Positions 26,652-35,617 are shown, counted from the first letter of the stretch. The stretch is DNA of 64,000 nucleotides from Nostoc sp. FACHB-973 (GCF_014698115.1 NZ_JACJSJ010000010.1:1-64000), one strand, 5' to 3'. Notes: generated by a model from the sequence alone, not told the origin. Numbers and translations are program-made.

Positions 26652-26730
26652 AGTGTGATTCCTCCATGAATTACTGATGGGCGGTGTTTAGCGGCTTACC
26701 ACCCAGTAGCGGGGGAAACCCCCGTACTGA
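26652..26730 (-). promoter_or_regulatory. Structured 5' leader with two consecutive hairpins
   Basis: On the minus-strand RNA the first hairpin (26704-26729) has CAGTA plus CGGGGG pairing with CCCCCG plus TACTG, with one bulged C and a TTT loop. The second (26679-26704) pairs GGGTGGT with ACCGCCC through one G-U wobble that works only on this strand. The GGAGG ribosome site (26661-26665) follows at once. It could be a regulatory leader, or the first hairpin could be a stabiliser or terminator-like element. Confidence 0.45.
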
Positions 26731-26929
26731 GTGAAAGCTTTTATACGTATCCCAACTGATAGCAGGAGGAAGGAGGGTAAATTGCCTTTTTAAGCAATTA
26801 GATGAAGTAAGTTTTCCAAAATTTGCAGTTGTTAAATTGGAGAAATTACAAGTTCAAGATACAGAAATTGCAAAAATGCGAAATGCGGTTTTTCTAACTT
26901 ACACCCACAGCTTTTAGAAACTTCCTTAT

Positions 26930-28195
26930 TTATCTCAATACTCCAGATTTTTTACTCTTAAGGTAGTTAACGTAGCTAACCAAGTTGTAGTTATATCTGA
27001 GTTCTTGAGGAACGAAAGTTGAGTAAGGATGCAGTGATACACCATCACGGCGAAAGCGATGACAGGGCGCATATATATCAAAAAAGATAGATATTTCATC
27101 ACCATCAACTTCGATTTGAGCTATGCCCTTAAGTTCCTTTGCAAACTCTAAAACTCGTCCTGATGCTACGTAGTCAAAGACCACTACATTTCGAGTACGG
27201 AAATACTGGATGTAAGAAAGAAGTTTTGCTTCCATACCAAGCTCAAGCAGTCTGTCAGAATGTTTAAGCAAGATACCGGAATAGGAAAAAGAAAACCTAC
27301 GGTTAGCGTATTCATCCCACAAGATAAGATTGCCGTAAAATTTGTAAATATTCGCTTGATTGGACGATATTTCTTTATTTAAATTTTCGACAACAGCATC
27401 ATCTTCAAATGGAAACAATGCCTTACGTTCATCCCATTGCTTATCTGGGCAGCAACTATTTTCAAACCATCCATATGGATGAATCCCACAAACAATATTA
27501 TTGGCTCCATGCAGTAACTTACACCCAGCACATACTTGTAAATAGCAAGAACTAAATTCTTCGCTATTAACTGCATTAATATAGCATCGGTGTATATCTA
27601 AATGCTCCTCTAAAGCTTCACAAGGTAAAGGTTTATATGAGGAGAATGTTTGTCCAATTAATCTGTCTAGATCTGTTTCATCATAGATTACTGCCAAGTC
27701 GTCAATTTGGTGAGAACTTAATTCTTGGTAGAGTACGAATTTCCGATATGGTTCTTCCTCAAATCTAGAAACAACCAAGCACTTTGAATCAGTATGTCTC
27801 TCAAAATTCATCACCGTGTAAGTGTAAATCAAAGGCAGACAATCAGAATTTTCAAAGCTCTCAGTTTTTGTAAGTACAAGCGGTTTTATGTCAGCTATTT
27901 TTGCAGTTTCTCTACTCGAATTAGTTCCCTCCGATTCTTCAACAATGCTTAAGAAAGCACCGCCCAAGGAAGCAAAAATAATTCCGGTAAAGCCCAATAC
28001 AATAGCACCAGTGCCAATATAGGCAATTTGTTCAGAGCGTTCTTCCTCAACTATTGGGAATCCGCCCCTAGCTAAGTACAATAAGCCCAAACCAGAAAAA
28101 GTTGCTACAGTGCCTAAAGCAATAGCAGTCAAAGACACCATTCCAAAAGCAGCATTAAGGTTTCTCAAGCAACTAAACGCAAACTTCTTCAACAT
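26930..28195 (-). CDS. Membrane protein with Cys/His motif, 421 aa
   Basis: Two membrane segments lie near the N-terminus (LTAIALGTVATFSGLGLLYL; YIGTGAIVLGFTGIIFASLG), with a large C-terminal soluble part. Around residues 208-250 a CxxCKxxHG...VCGIHPYGW...CCPD motif may bind metal. I recall similar C..C...HG...HP.G patterns in other cyanobacterial plasmid proteins but know no function. The rest has alternating strands (VVVFDYVASGRVLEFAKELK; IAQIEVDGDEISIFFDIYAP). It lies at the distal end of the transfer-type cluster and may belong to its envelope part. Confidence 0.55.
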   Translation of the reverse strand: MLKKFAFSCLRNLNAAFGMVSLTAIALGTVATFSGLGLLYLARGGFPIVEEERSEQIAYIGTGAIVLGFTGIIFASLGGAFLSIVEESEGTNSSRETAKIADIKPLVLTKTESFENSDCLPLIYTYTVMNFERHTDSKCLVVSRFEEEPYRKFVLYQELSSHQIDDLAVIYDETDLDRLIGQTFSSYKPLPCEALEEHLDIHRCYINAVNSEEFSSCYLQVCAGCKLLHGANNIVCGIHPYGWFENSCCPDKQWDERKALFPFEDDAVVENLNKEISSNQANIYKFYGNLILWDEYANRRFSFSYSGILLKHSDRLLELGMEAKLLSYIQYFRTRNVVVFDYVASGRVLEFAKELKGIAQIEVDGDEISIFFDIYAPCHRFRRDGVSLHPYSTFVPQELRYNYNLVSYVNYLKSKKSGVLR

Positions 28196-28371
28196 AATTC
28201 ATCCCTCCAAAATGCAGGTCACAAGGTTTTTAATTACTCTCGCCCCGGCACAAATTGGGATTTGCTGAGAACTATGCTACTAACCTACCCCTTACTCTAT
28301 TAACAATTCCAAAACTATTTAATAGATTCGTAATAGTTAATTTTCAGTCTCAGTAATAGTTTCATTCCCAA

Positions 28372-28439
28372 TGGTGATAGCAAGAGTCGAACTTGCTTTG
28401 TTGCTTAAAACAACAATCTAACCGAACTGGAATATCACC
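28372..28439 (-). tRNA. tRNA-like gene, anticodon UUA (possible ochre suppressor or pseudo-tRNA)
   Basis: The minus strand gives a 7-bp acceptor stem (GGTGATA/TATCACC), an anticodon stem TTGTTG/CAACAA around the 7-base loop TTTTAAG, and a perfect T-arm (GCAAG, TTCGACT, CTTGC) with consensus TTCGA. The discriminator base is A and no CCA is encoded. The D-arm (TTCCAGTTCGGTTAGA) keeps the GG of the loop but cannot form a good stem, and the linker and variable regions are short. Total length is about 68 nt. Read normally the anticodon is UUA, which would decode the stop codon UAA. It is either an unusual suppressor-type tRNA, a degenerate tRNA, or a tRNA-like decoy. Confidence 0.4.
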
Positions 28440-28466
28440 AAATAACAATATCTAGAAATCCCATAT

Positions 28467-28946
28467 CTACTTTCCAAAAGTCCAAGTATTAGTTTCGTTT
28501 AATTCCAATTCTTCAAAACAGTTAACAAAATTGGGAAAGTGAAAAAATCTTAACGGCATTCGAGATATTAATAGTAAAGAAAAATTTTCTAGTTTAGCTA
28601 ACTGTTGTAATCTCAATAAATCATTGCTAAAACTATCGCTCACAAAGTGCAACCTATCAAAATTATCAATCACAAGTAGTCTATTTAATCCATCAGATAA
28701 TTCGCTTATTATATTTTGCCAATCCTGCTGGTAGTACAAATCACAACTCATAGGAATAACATCAAATAGATGAGCCACACTAAAAGGATATTCAAGATTG
28801 AGATAGACAGATTCTAAAGTAATATCTTTAAGTAAACAGTTTTTAACAGTAAAAGTCTTGCCTATATCCTGTTTACCCCATAAATTAACATTCTTGCCTG
28901 CATTTAGTTTACCAATCAACCAAGTATATTCTTTATAACGTAACAT
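28467..28946 (-). CDS. Small P-loop ATPase-like protein, 159 aa
   Basis: A Walker A-like sequence near residue 24 reads WGKQDIGKTFTVKNCLL. A Walker B-like strand follows (NRLLVIDNFDRLHF), then a sensor-like LLLISRMPLRFF. This is the pattern of a minimal AAA/STAND-type NTPase. There is no additional domain. It is the last gene of a minus-strand run with the RusA-like and FtsK-like genes (21-bp gap). It may be a helper ATPase of the transfer system; a truncated larger ATPase is possible. Confidence 0.6.
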   Translation of the reverse strand: MLRYKEYTWLIGKLNAGKNVNLWGKQDIGKTFTVKNCLLKDITLESVYLNLEYPFSVAHLFDVIPMSCDLYYQQDWQNIISELSDGLNRLLVIDNFDRLHFVSDSFSNDLLRLQQLAKLENFSLLLISRMPLRFFHFPNFVNCFEELELNETNTWTFGK

Positions 28947-28967
28947 TACTATTATCCTTTATATAAA

Positions 28968-29438
28968 CTACAATTGGCTTGAGATTAAATGTGTGATTTT
29001 TTGATTGTGTCTTTCTAAACTTTTTTTGGAAAATTGGTTAGATATAATAAAATTATCTAATAAAAAATCAGGTGATTGTGAAAGTCTTAACAGCACACCA
29101 TCATCACCACTACTGCGATGATAGTAATGAACAACGGGTGATTGGATAACTGTCAGGTTATCGTTACGAATTGCTCGCCCTGTAACTAGCCCATCCATGA
29201 TAAATTTAGCGGCAGCAGCTACATTATCACTATCTCGTGCAAAATTTTTGAGATACCAATGGAACTCAATCCACACTGTACTATCCAAACAAAATTTACA
29301 TTCTCTAACAAATTCACCAATTAAGTTTGTCCAGTACTTCTTAAGTTCAGCACTTGCTTGCCAACTTGACCGTGCCTGGTTAATAATTTCGTTCATACAA
29401 GGGGGTAAAGGCATGGTTAGTTCAAATATCATCTTCAC
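28968..29438 (-). CDS. RusA-like Holliday-junction resolvase
   Basis: A 156-residue protein matching the RusA family: PLPPCMNEII near the N-terminus, RDSDN with D69 and D71, FIMDGLVTGRAIRNDN with D93. These align with the catalytic Asp residues (D70, D72, D91) known for E. coli RusA. RusA enzymes cut four-way junctions; on plasmids and phages they resolve recombination or replication intermediates. It overlaps the end of the FtsK-like gene by 17 bp, so they are translationally coupled. Length is slightly above the family norm (about 120), with a C-terminal helical extension. Confidence 0.75.
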   Translation of the reverse strand: MKMIFELTMPLPPCMNEIINQARSSWQASAELKKYWTNLIGEFVRECKFCLDSTVWIEFHWYLKNFARDSDNVAAAAKFIMDGLVTGRAIRNDNLTVIQSPVVHYYHRSSGDDGVLLRLSQSPDFLLDNFIISNQFSKKSLERHNQKITHLISSQL

Positions 29439-31602
29439 CGCAACCTTTAAAGTTATTTAAAAATTCTTCGACAACGTTTCTAAATTTCTTGTATGACCTA
29501 CCATCTTGACGGGATAAATTGAATACTGCTTTGACAATTTCATCAAGTTGATAGCCCTTTTGATGCAAATTCAAAATAGAATTTCTTGCTTCTTCGTCAA
29601 GCTGCACCTTAAAACTAAAACTGCCCTCAAAATCAGTCTTAGACTGCTTAGTTTTAGTAGCAGTAGTAGCTTTAGATTTACCATTATCATTACTACTACT
29701 CTCGCCATACAGACTAGCGACAAATTCATCAAACTCTAACCCAGATTTCCATGCTGTATAAGGATCGTTCTGGTTTTTTGCTTCCAAGAGTAATTGCTGG
29801 AAGTATTCAGGGTCTTCATCGTCAGCAACATATAAAGCTTGGAGTCGTAAAACTTCAGTCGTCTTGTACAAAAAATCACCGTATCCCAGCAAATAAACTG
29901 CACGCTTATCTTTATCGTCCCCAAGGATAATACAACTATCTTCAGGACGGGTTGTAACAAAGGCTGTCTTCGCTGGAAAGTTTGAGCGAATCAACGGGTC
30001 TATCACGTTTTTGTCAGGCCGCTGGGTATATAACAATACATGAATCCCTGCACCACCCGCTTTTGCAAGCAACTTCATCAGCGCAGTCTCAATGCGATCA
30101 CAATAATTATCATCGGAAAGTAGGTCAAAACACTCGTCAATTAGACAAATCACTCGTGGCATAACACAATTAGGTGCGAACCGTGAGTTGTACTGTGCGA
30201 TCGTTTCAATGCTGCTGTGGCGCTCAAATTCCTGGTAGCGCAATTCCATTTCTTCGACTAAGTAATCAAGCAAGTTAGCGGTAGACTCTGCATCACGCGC
30301 AACTGGGGCTACAAGATGGGGAAGCCCATCAAATTTACCAAAGGTCACACGTTTAACATCTGAAAGTGCCAATCGCACAACAGAAGGGGGATATCGTCGC
30401 ACTAAGTATAAGATTGCGGCTTTCTCAAACTGCGATTTTCCACCCCGCGTCCGCCCACCACCCAGGATATGAGTCACGTTATCGCTATAAAGGGGAATTT
30501 CGACATAAGTGCCATCAACATCAACACCACCGGGGATAGACACCGAATAAATGTCAGGTTCGCCGTCAAAAGTAAAGTAATCACGGAAATAAGCAAATTG
30601 TCTGTCTAACCTGGGTATGTCAAATACTACTCCCCCAGGCACTACACTCACCATTGGCGCAACTTTTAAGCCTAATTCTTCACCAAGCTGCTGTACTAAG
30701 TCATTACCGATGTCTTCTACTTTTTTATAACTAACACCCCGTCCCAGTTTTACCCTAATACGGTTAAAAGTAGGGCCATTTTTGGCATCAACATACTTAG
30801 CATTAATATTAAAATCTTCTAAAGTATCAACTAATAGTTTTCCTGCTTGCCCCATAGTTAAAACATTTGAGCTAACAATCTCATTATTAGCAATTTCCCT
30901 ATCCAAATATTTAGGTTCTTTTAAAAGAATTGAGCCATTACTTGTCACTTTTAAATCTAATGGTTTACCTGTGGCACGCGCAACAAGCACTGCCGTTCGA
31001 CAGCAATAGTTTTTAATAAAGTTATCTCTCGATTTATTTGCTAAATCAGTAAAACAACCAGTTCCTTTATTGCTCAAAAATAAATTATAAAGATTCTCCT
31101 GAACTACTTTATAACCAATCTGCTTGAGATAAATATTTTTGATGGATTCTATATATTCAAATAAAGATTCTATTGGCGAGATGCTAACTATCTCAATCAT
31201 TTTTTGATACACGTTATTTTGCTCCCACTGTGATGGCATTCGATTGAGATGGATATATTCAAGTGCATAACGTACAAACTCGTACTGATTTAAAGTACAA
31301 TGTTCTGCACATATTGATAATATTTCATCATCGTTTGTACCTGCAATTACTGATTCATATATTACCTGAAATAAAAATTCTAAATTAAATTCAACAACTG
31401 GACGTGATAATTTTGTTCTAAAGTCAATCTGCTTTAAAACAGTTTCAGCATAAGAAACCATTGCGTCCGGTAAAGCTTCCCGTACATTCTCTATAATCTC
31501 TTCATTGTTTAAACCATCTTGTTTGGCCTGTATAATTGCAGTCCAAAGCTGTTGTTTTTGAAATTCAGGATTAGTATTAATGTCATTGTATGGTAGTAAC
31601 AT
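29422..31602 (-). CDS. FtsK/SpoIIIE-type DNA translocase (conjugative coupling ATPase)
   Basis: A 726-residue protein. The N-terminal 220 residues are helical with no obvious membrane segment. The middle (about 230-340) contains NAKYVDAKNGPTFNRIRVKL, the FtsK alpha/beta lead-in. The ATPase core has GGGRTRGGKS (about 383-392), with Arg and Gly in place of the common TGSGKS, and Walker B VICLIDECFDLL (about 487), followed by LLYTQRPDKNVI. The C-terminus (about 660-720) resembles a winged helix, as in FtsK gamma domains. It probably pumps plasmid DNA to the secretion channel, as TraD/TcpA-like couplers do. The peptidoglycan enzymes beside it support a transfer role. Confidence 0.85.
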   Translation of the reverse strand: MLLPYNDINTNPEFQKQQLWTAIIQAKQDGLNNEEIIENVREALPDAMVSYAETVLKQIDFRTKLSRPVVEFNLEFLFQVIYESVIAGTNDDEILSICAEHCTLNQYEFVRYALEYIHLNRMPSQWEQNNVYQKMIEIVSISPIESLFEYIESIKNIYLKQIGYKVVQENLYNLFLSNKGTGCFTDLANKSRDNFIKNYCCRTAVLVARATGKPLDLKVTSNGSILLKEPKYLDREIANNEIVSSNVLTMGQAGKLLVDTLEDFNINAKYVDAKNGPTFNRIRVKLGRGVSYKKVEDIGNDLVQQLGEELGLKVAPMVSVVPGGVVFDIPRLDRQFAYFRDYFTFDGEPDIYSVSIPGGVDVDGTYVEIPLYSDNVTHILGGGRTRGGKSQFEKAAILYLVRRYPPSVVRLALSDVKRVTFGKFDGLPHLVAPVARDAESTANLLDYLVEEMELRYQEFERHSSIETIAQYNSRFAPNCVMPRVICLIDECFDLLSDDNYCDRIETALMKLLAKAGGAGIHVLLYTQRPDKNVIDPLIRSNFPAKTAFVTTRPEDSCIILGDDKDKRAVYLLGYGDFLYKTTEVLRLQALYVADDEDPEYFQQLLLEAKNQNDPYTAWKSGLEFDEFVASLYGESSSNDNGKSKATTATKTKQSKTDFEGSFSFKVQLDEEARNSILNLHQKGYQLDEIVKAVFNLSRQDGRSYKKFRNVVEEFLNNFKGCGEDDI

Positions 31603-31611
31603 TACTAAATT

Positions 31612-32451
31612 TCACTTTCTAGAAATTTCAAACTTTTGTAATTGCTGCTGATAGTGAGTTCTTAATTGAGCAATTGATTTAGGATTTTGATTGTACGAAT
31701 TGCAAATAAGACTGGCCCATACCCTACCTACTCTGCATATAGCAGTATCAAACCTTCCTGCTTCAACATCATTTAAGGCATTATTACGACGAATATATTC
31801 AATTGCCATCTTGTCCTGAGAAGCTGGACTAAAATCTTTTAAGTTTAACTTTGGCTGAAGGTCATACCAACTTATATCCAACATTTGATAAGCACCAGCC
31901 GCAGTCGAACAAACATTTTTACTATTAATAGGAGCGCACTGTTTCTTTAACGGGTGTGTAGAAAAATCATTAAAAGTTCCGTTAAATACTAACTTGCGAT
32001 AACTTTCTGGCTCACTGGTTCCTGTTTCTGCCCAACGAATTGTTGCTAAAAAAGCACTCAAACGTGGTGAATAAGGATGTAGTGAGTAATCACTTGTACT
32101 AACTCTTCTGTTTAAACTATTTGACGACAATGAATAAACACCAGTACTTTGAGAAATTGAGAAATAAATGCCTAAAGTAATTAAGGAAGCAGTTGACAAA
32201 TGAATGGGTTGAAAACGGGATATAAATTGATGACGAGGACTGAAAACCAACCCTACTAAACCACCAACAATAAACCCAAATTTCCAACTATCAACTGCCT
32301 TACCGAAACTACGAACTTGACAGACAGTATCCGCACCCTTGGATACCAATCCACATGGCAGTGAAGCTACTCCATAGGAAAATGCAACAGAGCAGGCTGC
32401 ACCAACCACACCTGATATAAAAATCGGTACAATTTGCATTGCTCTTGCCAA
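31612..32451 (-). CDS. GH104-like lysozyme/lytic transglycosylase with membrane anchor
   Basis: About 280 residues. Three hydrophobic segments occur in the first 105 residues. The catalytic domain (about 130-275) shows the lambda-endolysin/GH104 pattern: FLATIRWAETGTSEPESYRK with the likely catalytic Glu near residue 143, then AAGAYQMLDISWYDL, LKDFSPASQDKMAIEYIRR and RVWASL. It would open peptidoglycan locally for the transfer channel, the VirB1 role. The next gene upstream is an M23 peptidase, also a wall enzyme. The downstream FtsK-like ATPase starts 9 bp after its stop. Confidence 0.85.
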   Translation of the reverse strand: MARAMQIVPIFISGVVGAACSVAFSYGVASLPCGLVSKGADTVCQVRSFGKAVDSWKFGFIVGGLVGLVFSPRHQFISRFQPIHLSTASLITLGIYFSISQSTGVYSLSSNSLNRRVSTSDYSLHPYSPRLSAFLATIRWAETGTSEPESYRKLVFNGTFNDFSTHPLKKQCAPINSKNVCSTAAGAYQMLDISWYDLQPKLNLKDFSPASQDKMAIEYIRRNNALNDVEAGRFDTAICRVGRVWASLICNSYNQNPKSIAQLRTHYQQQLQKFEISRK

Positions 32452-32465
32452 TAGCTAAATAACTT

Positions 32466-33116
32466 TCAACGGTTTGCTAAATATTCGTGTAAATAAGGGC
32501 GGGGGTTCTGCGCTACACCATCAACTTGAACTTCAAAATGTAAATGCGGCCCCGTCGAAAACCCCGTACTACCTACTGCTGCAATCATCTGCCCACGAAC
32601 AACTTGTTGTCCCTGCCGTACATACAGCTGACTGGCATGACCGTAGAGAGTAGATAAACTTCCCTGATGCTGAATAACAACTGCTTTGCCGTAACCATCC
32701 TTGTCACCCGCAAAAACTACTCGGCCAGCATCAACCGCATAAATTGGCGTACCCTTGGCTGCACCAAAATCAATTCCCCTGTGAAACTTGCGATCGCCTG
32801 TAATGGGGTGTGTCCGCCAACCAAATTCACTAGTTACAGGAGTACCAGCCGCAGTAGGAAAGGCAATTCGACCGTTATTTAACACCCTATTACTAACAAC
32901 AGTTCTAGGTAGTATTAAATTCTGGAGAGATTTAACTAACAATTGGGATTCAATCCATCCAGAAACCTGGGGAATGACCATAGCTGCAATTACAACTGAG
33001 GTGGCGATCGCATATCTCCAACTTTCACTCGAATTAGTATCGGCTGTCTCATCCAAACTAGTTACAGTCGAATTACTAACCTCCTTTTTACCGTCAGTTT
33101 CAAAGATTATTCGCAT
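32466..33116 (-). CDS. M23 (LytM-type) metallopeptidase, membrane-anchored
   Basis: About 216 residues from ATG 33116, placed right after the stop of the preceding gene. The frame is open to 33164 but that part overlaps the other gene. One membrane segment lies at about 35-55 (YAIATSVVIAAMVIP). The M23 domain starts at about 95: SEFGWRTHPITGDRKFHRGI with zinc ligands H112 and D116, then TLYGHA and GPHLHFEV with H191 and H193. The catalytic set is complete, so it should cleave peptide bonds in peptidoglycan. Together with the GH104-like enzyme it supports an envelope-spanning transfer apparatus. Confidence 0.9.
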   Translation of the reverse strand: MRIIFETDGKKEVSNSTVTSLDETADTNSSESWRYAIATSVVIAAMVIPQVSGWIESQLLVKSLQNLILPRTVVSNRVLNNGRIAFPTAAGTPVTSEFGWRTHPITGDRKFHRGIDFGAAKGTPIYAVDAGRVVFAGDKDGYGKAVVIQHQGSLSTLYGHASQLYVRQGQQVVRGQMIAAVGSTGFSTGPHLHFEVQVDGVAQNPRPYLHEYLANR

Positions 33117-33120
33117 TGTT

Positions 33121-33462
33121 TCAACGCCTTTTTGCATTAGCAGGAGAAACCTGCCAACAACCAATCTTTGCAGTACTTAATAATTCCTCAAAATCATTCT
33201 GAGCTACACGGCAATCAGGAGAATTTAGGCCATCTCCGGATGTTGCAGATTCCTTAACTTTAGGGGAATAGCGAGTAGAGACAGGATTAGAAGATATATT
33301 CACGCTAGGTGCAGCCGTAGAAACACCAGTCGGCGATAAAAATTGAAGCTTTTGTGCCAATGCCACAGCATTACGCCAGTTATAAAACTGCAAATATCCT
33401 GGTTGCAAGATATCTGCAATCCACACCAGCAGTACGAACCAAAAAATTGCCTTTACCCACAT
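33121..33462 (-). CDS. Small secreted or membrane protein, 113 aa
   Basis: An N-terminal hydrophobic segment (IFWFVLLVWIADIL) is followed by a Ser/Pro-rich linker and a C-terminal segment with two cysteines (DCRVAQ...IGCWQV) that could form a disulfide. No family is recognised. The ATG overlaps the stop of the upstream gene (TAATG), so it is translationally coupled. A periplasmic accessory protein of the transfer apparatus is likely from context. Confidence 0.6.
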   Translation of the reverse strand: MWVKAIFWFVLLVWIADILQPGYLQFYNWRNAVALAQKLQFLSPTGVSTAAPSVNISSNPVSTRYSPKVKESATSGDGLNSPDCRVAQNDFEELLSTAKIGCWQVSPANAKRR

Positions 33463-33950
33463 TATTCCAATTGTTTAACCACAGGCAGGGCAAAAGAAGG
33501 AACTTCCTTGGGTACAACTTCAATCTTCTTCCCAGATGCATATCCTGGCCCGGTGTAACTGCCATTAAGGAGAAAATTTAACAGCATTATTAACAACCAC
33601 ACTCCCACAGCAGCGACACCCACAGGAGATTTAATTACATCAGATAAAAAATATACTGGATACCAGCCAAATCTCCAGGGATTTTGTGGATGCAACCTAT
33701 GTGCTTTCCAAGTCTCAATGTAGGGAATTTCTATCTGAGGAACTCTCGGCTTATAGGCAGTAGGTGCATTGATATACCTAACTTCTACGGGTTGAGTATC
33801 ATAAGTGGTCATAGGAGAAACGCCAGGTTGCTGATTTACTATTCCTCCTTGCTGTACCTGCTGCAACATATTTTGCAACCGATTGGCAGGCACAATTGCT
33901 CCACCTTCAGAATAATCAACATCAAAATTACGGCGTTGATTTCTACTCAT
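33462..33950 (-). CDS. Single-pass membrane protein, 162 aa
   Basis: The N-terminal basic and Gln-rich part has MSRNQRRNFDVDYSEGGAIV and NMLQQVQQGGIVNQQ. A tyrosine- and proline-rich middle follows, with one membrane segment near 118-140 (VAAVGVWLLIMLLNFLLNG) and a short tail. No family is recognised. It is part of the tightly packed minus-strand cluster and overlaps the next gene by one base. A structural subunit of the transfer apparatus is plausible. Confidence 0.6.
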   Translation of the reverse strand: MSRNQRRNFDVDYSEGGAIVPANRLQNMLQQVQQGGIVNQQPGVSPMTTYDTQPVEVRYINAPTAYKPRVPQIEIPYIETWKAHRLHPQNPWRFGWYPVYFLSDVIKSPVGVAAVGVWLLIMLLNFLLNGSYTGPGYASGKKIEVVPKEVPSFALPVVKQLE

Positions 33951-33972
33951 AATATGACCTCAAATTAACTAA

Positions 33973-34539
33973 CTAGCTGGCGGGTTTATTATTTATTTGG
34001 GAGTTAGTATCTTCCCAAAAATCTTCATCTTGAAGTTGGGCGTAAAACTCTTCTGGAGATAACATTCCAGGTTGATTTTGTACTCCATCTTCAAGAAACT
34101 CACTACTATCTACTCGCCCTAATCCAGAAACAGTAGAACGAGGAGAAAATTGAACGACATTTTTAGCAGAAAACTCGTTATTGAATCTCATCCCAGGAGG
34201 CGAAGCTGGGTGGATTAAAGAAGGCTGAATCTCAGTATTAGGAACACCAACATGAAGTTGTTGATTGCCAGAATTTCCTAAGTTATCAGACACTGCATCT
34301 GTTTCTTCAACTGCATTGTTATAGTCAGAAATTCCCCAACTCAAGAAACAAGTAAACCCAGCCAGAAATATAACTGCACTCATCCAATGCACTCCTGAAT
34401 TGGGAGATGGCATCATCTCAACCGTTGTCCGAGTTGAACCTTCCAGGGTAGTACGAATAGGGGTACGTTTGACTGCCGCTACAACATTGAGCGAACACAA
34501 AGCTATGCAAATTATCGCAGCAGCAAACTTGACATACAT
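33973..34539 (-). CDS. Membrane protein with signal-like N-terminus, 188 aa
   Basis: A signal-peptide-like start (KFAAAIICIALCSLNVVAAV) is followed by a second hydrophobic stretch (WMSAVIFLAGFTCFLSWGIS) at about 55-75. The remainder is low-complexity and soluble. No family is recognised. Two hydrophobic segments this close recall small inner-membrane subunits of transfer systems, but similarity to VirB2/3 cannot be claimed. Confidence 0.6.
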   Translation of the reverse strand: MYVKFAAAIICIALCSLNVVAAVKRTPIRTTLEGSTRTTVEMMPSPNSGVHWMSAVIFLAGFTCFLSWGISDYNNAVEETDAVSDNLGNSGNQQLHVGVPNTEIQPSLIHPASPPGMRFNNEFSAKNVVQFSPRSTVSGLGRVDSSEFLEDGVQNQPGMLSPEEFYAQLQDEDFWEDTNSQINNKPAS

Positions 34540-34543
34540 GACA

Positions 34544-35386
34544 TCACTCCCCTGATTTATTAACAGGCTTTCTATTAGAAACTGGATTAGGTAATTGCTT
34601 CTTCATTTGTTGGAGATATATTCGCCTTTCCTCCTCCTTCTGGCGTATTTTCTCGCGGATATCTGCCACCTGTGCCATCTGCTCTACTGGATCTAAATAC
34701 CCCCGCGCCCGTAATAACTGCGCCTGTGCAAGCGAGTATGGTTCTTGAGCATTCCTAATCTGAATTAGCATTTGATTCAGATCGACCGATGGTTGAGATT
34801 CCAAATTCTGGGCGTAATCAATCGCCTCTAATTTACCCAAGATCAACACAGCAGCAGCCCCGGTTGGTATCTTCTCCTCAACTTTCGTACCATCGGTTTT
34901 GCGGTATCCCCAGTAAAAACTATTATTTCCAGAAGCCGCTTCTAGCAAAACATCCAGCGAGTTGAATTTAACTATCTCCAGTGCCGGCATATAGTGCAGG
35001 CGGTAAAACCCAGATTTCTCATTAGCCTGCATTCTGGATATTTCACCCCGCAATTGCTGTCCCCACAATGCCGCCGCCAACTGTCGCCAGCCTGTAAGAG
35101 TAGGCGCACCCTCTACTGAGGAGTAACTGGACAGATGGTCTATATTGTAGTCAGTACGGGAAAGCTTTTCTAAGTACACTTCTCGAATTTGGGCAACTTG
35201 CGCCTTTACTTGCTGTACCTCCGATATCTGATTACCTGGAATTTGTTGCTTCCATCCAACCATTAATGCAACTGCCCCTATAACAGACAGCGCACTAACA
35301 GTCGAACAAACCGTCCACAAGGTAACATTTACCTTTTGTCTTCTTCGATTTGGTTGTTTATTTCGCACAGGTGTAGGAGTAAACAT
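34544..35386 (-). CDS. Single-pass membrane protein with large periplasmic part, 280 aa
   Basis: A basic N-terminus (RNKQPNRRRQK) is followed by one membrane segment at about 25-46 (TVCSTVSALSVIGAVALMVG). The remaining 230 residues are likely extracytoplasmic. They include GWRQLAAALWGQQLRGEISR, a central mixed region, and a C-terminal helical stretch (VADIREKIRQKEEERRIYLQ). No family is recognised. N-in topology with a periplasmic domain is like VirB8/VirB10 subunits, but no family signature is visible. It lies 4 bp upstream of the next gene. Confidence 0.6.
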   Translation of the reverse strand: MFTPTPVRNKQPNRRRQKVNVTLWTVCSTVSALSVIGAVALMVGWKQQIPGNQISEVQQVKAQVAQIREVYLEKLSRTDYNIDHLSSYSSVEGAPTLTGWRQLAAALWGQQLRGEISRMQANEKSGFYRLHYMPALEIVKFNSLDVLLEAASGNNSFYWGYRKTDGTKVEEKIPTGAAAVLILGKLEAIDYAQNLESQPSVDLNQMLIQIRNAQEPYSLAQAQLLRARGYLDPVEQMAQVADIREKIRQKEEERRIYLQQMKKQLPNPVSNRKPVNKSGE

Positions 35387-35396
35387 AATTTACCCC

Positions 35397-35615
35397 TCAC
35401 GTATTATCAACAACCAACTGCAACTGAGGACGCTTGTTTAACTCGCGTGCGATCGCAATTCCTGCACCACCCACAACTATCCCAGTTAGTAATAACAGAG
35501 GATGCAAGGCAAGCGTGGCCCCCACTCCCAATAGCTGTCCTACCATCCCAGAAACACCCAAGTTCATTAACAAACCACCTGCTGTGTTAACCAAAAAGTC
35601 AAATGCTGCACTCAT
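35397..35615 (-). CDS. Small two-helix membrane protein, 72 aa
   Basis: The preferred ATG at 35615 follows directly after the stop of the upstream gene. An in-frame ATG at 35636 would overlap it. Two hydrophobic segments are separated by a short polar turn (LVNTAGGLLMNLGVSGMVGQ; LHPLLLLTGIVVGGAGIAIA). This size and topology resemble VirB2-type pilins or holin-like proteins. Pilin is a reasonable guess from context only. Confidence 0.5.
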   Translation of the reverse strand: MSAAFDFLVNTAGGLLMNLGVSGMVGQLLGVGATLALHPLLLLTGIVVGGAGIAIARELNKRPQLQLVVDNT

Positions 35616-35617
35616 AC

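Noticed and set aside
28396-28415. Plus-strand tRNA-Leu(UAA) reading of the anticodon-like loop
   Set aside because: The consensus T-arm TTCGA and acceptor polarity fit only the minus strand; the plus strand lacks a T-arm.
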